Shown: positions 63,962-64,000 of the stretch, one piece after another
Numbering within the stretch: position 1 is the first letter of the stretch
How the letters are laid out: each line of letters opens with the position of its first letter
Origin: Tolypothrix tenuis PCC 7101
GTDB taxonomy: Bacteria; Cyanobacteriota; Cyanobacteriia; Cyanobacteriales; Nostocaceae
Direction of reading: 5' to 3'
Assembly (NCBI RefSeq): GCF_002368295.1
Contig: NZ_AP018248.1
Span: 964,477-1,028,476, forward strand
DNA: 64,000 nt
Program-made: the position numbers and the translations under genes
The notes under the pieces: generated by a model
Database searches by the model: none
The model's input: only the letters and a program-made list of their open reading frames with translations
What the model was told of the DNA's origin: nothing

Positions 63962-64000
63962 TGTTTATCTGATCGGGAGTCTGATTTGAGAGGTTAGCTT

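Noticed and set aside
1..64000. tRNA or rRNA genes
   Set aside because: I looked through the spacers for tRNA-like arms and rRNA-like sequence by eye and saw none. A tRNAscan-SE run would be decisive.

Overview
The window looks like a chromosomal segment of a filamentous, probably heterocyst-forming cyanobacterium of the Nostoc/Calothrix/Tolypothrix type. Supporting signs are the many GCGATCGC (HIP1) octamers, the carotenoid gene zds, a phycobilisome linker, plant-type PrxQ and ClpC, and intergenic DNA packed with 7-bp tandem repeats (AGTCCCC/AATCCCC, GGTAATT, TTGACTG and relatives) and short palindromic repeats.

Layout. 1-450: 3' part of an IS200/IS605 transposase with its end hairpin. 473-4533: a dynamin/Era-like GTPase, a PD-(D/E)XK-like protein, tpiA and folP. 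4612-9304: an SPFH protein, a striking 10 x 21-bp array, a CPBP membrane protease and a TM2 protein. 10047-18162: copper ATPase ctaA (with repeat DNA inside the gene), an FHA protein, a TIGR01777 epimerase, a TPR protein, an IscA/SufA-type protein and a large conserved cyanobacterial protein. 18163-21054: a gene-poor stretch holding a tnpB 3' remnant and one small ribbon-helix-helix gene. 21055-29066: zds plus an SRPBCC partner, a small gene broken by TGA, a ferredoxin, cobQ, prxQ and a DrrA/DrrB-type ABC exporter. 29500-35617: a short-chain dehydrogenase with unusual composition, a subtilase and clpC. 36142-41433: a Ser/Thr kinase with a repeat-rich tail, then a two-gene NLR-like unit. 41480-43000: nested mobile DNA (ISAs1-family IS plus a 184-bp MITE). 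44605-51941: giant TamB, a Uma2 nuclease and a ferrochelatase-like protein ending in eight histidines. 52491-64000: HNH nuclease, alpha/beta-hydrolase-like protein, MFS transporter, ilvB with a zinc-ribbon tail, TerB-like protein, PBP4, a NifS-type cysteine desulfurase, a second identical MITE, a membrane-anchored CpcL-type linker and a zinc-protease-like protein.

Most genes are housekeeping or widely conserved in cyanobacteria and are monocistronic or in short pairs. The most interesting unit is 38264-41109. A small helical protein carries at its extreme C-terminus a short motif (core QVG) that reappears at the extreme N-terminus of the adjacent NB-ARC/TPR protein. That is the architecture of bacterial amyloid-signalling (RHIM-like) NLR/effector pairs, proposed to act in regulated cell death or phage defence. 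The NLR also ends in a Trp/Arg-rich amphipathic tail.

All calls come from reading the sequence and recalled family knowledge. No database search, structure prediction or RNA folding was run.
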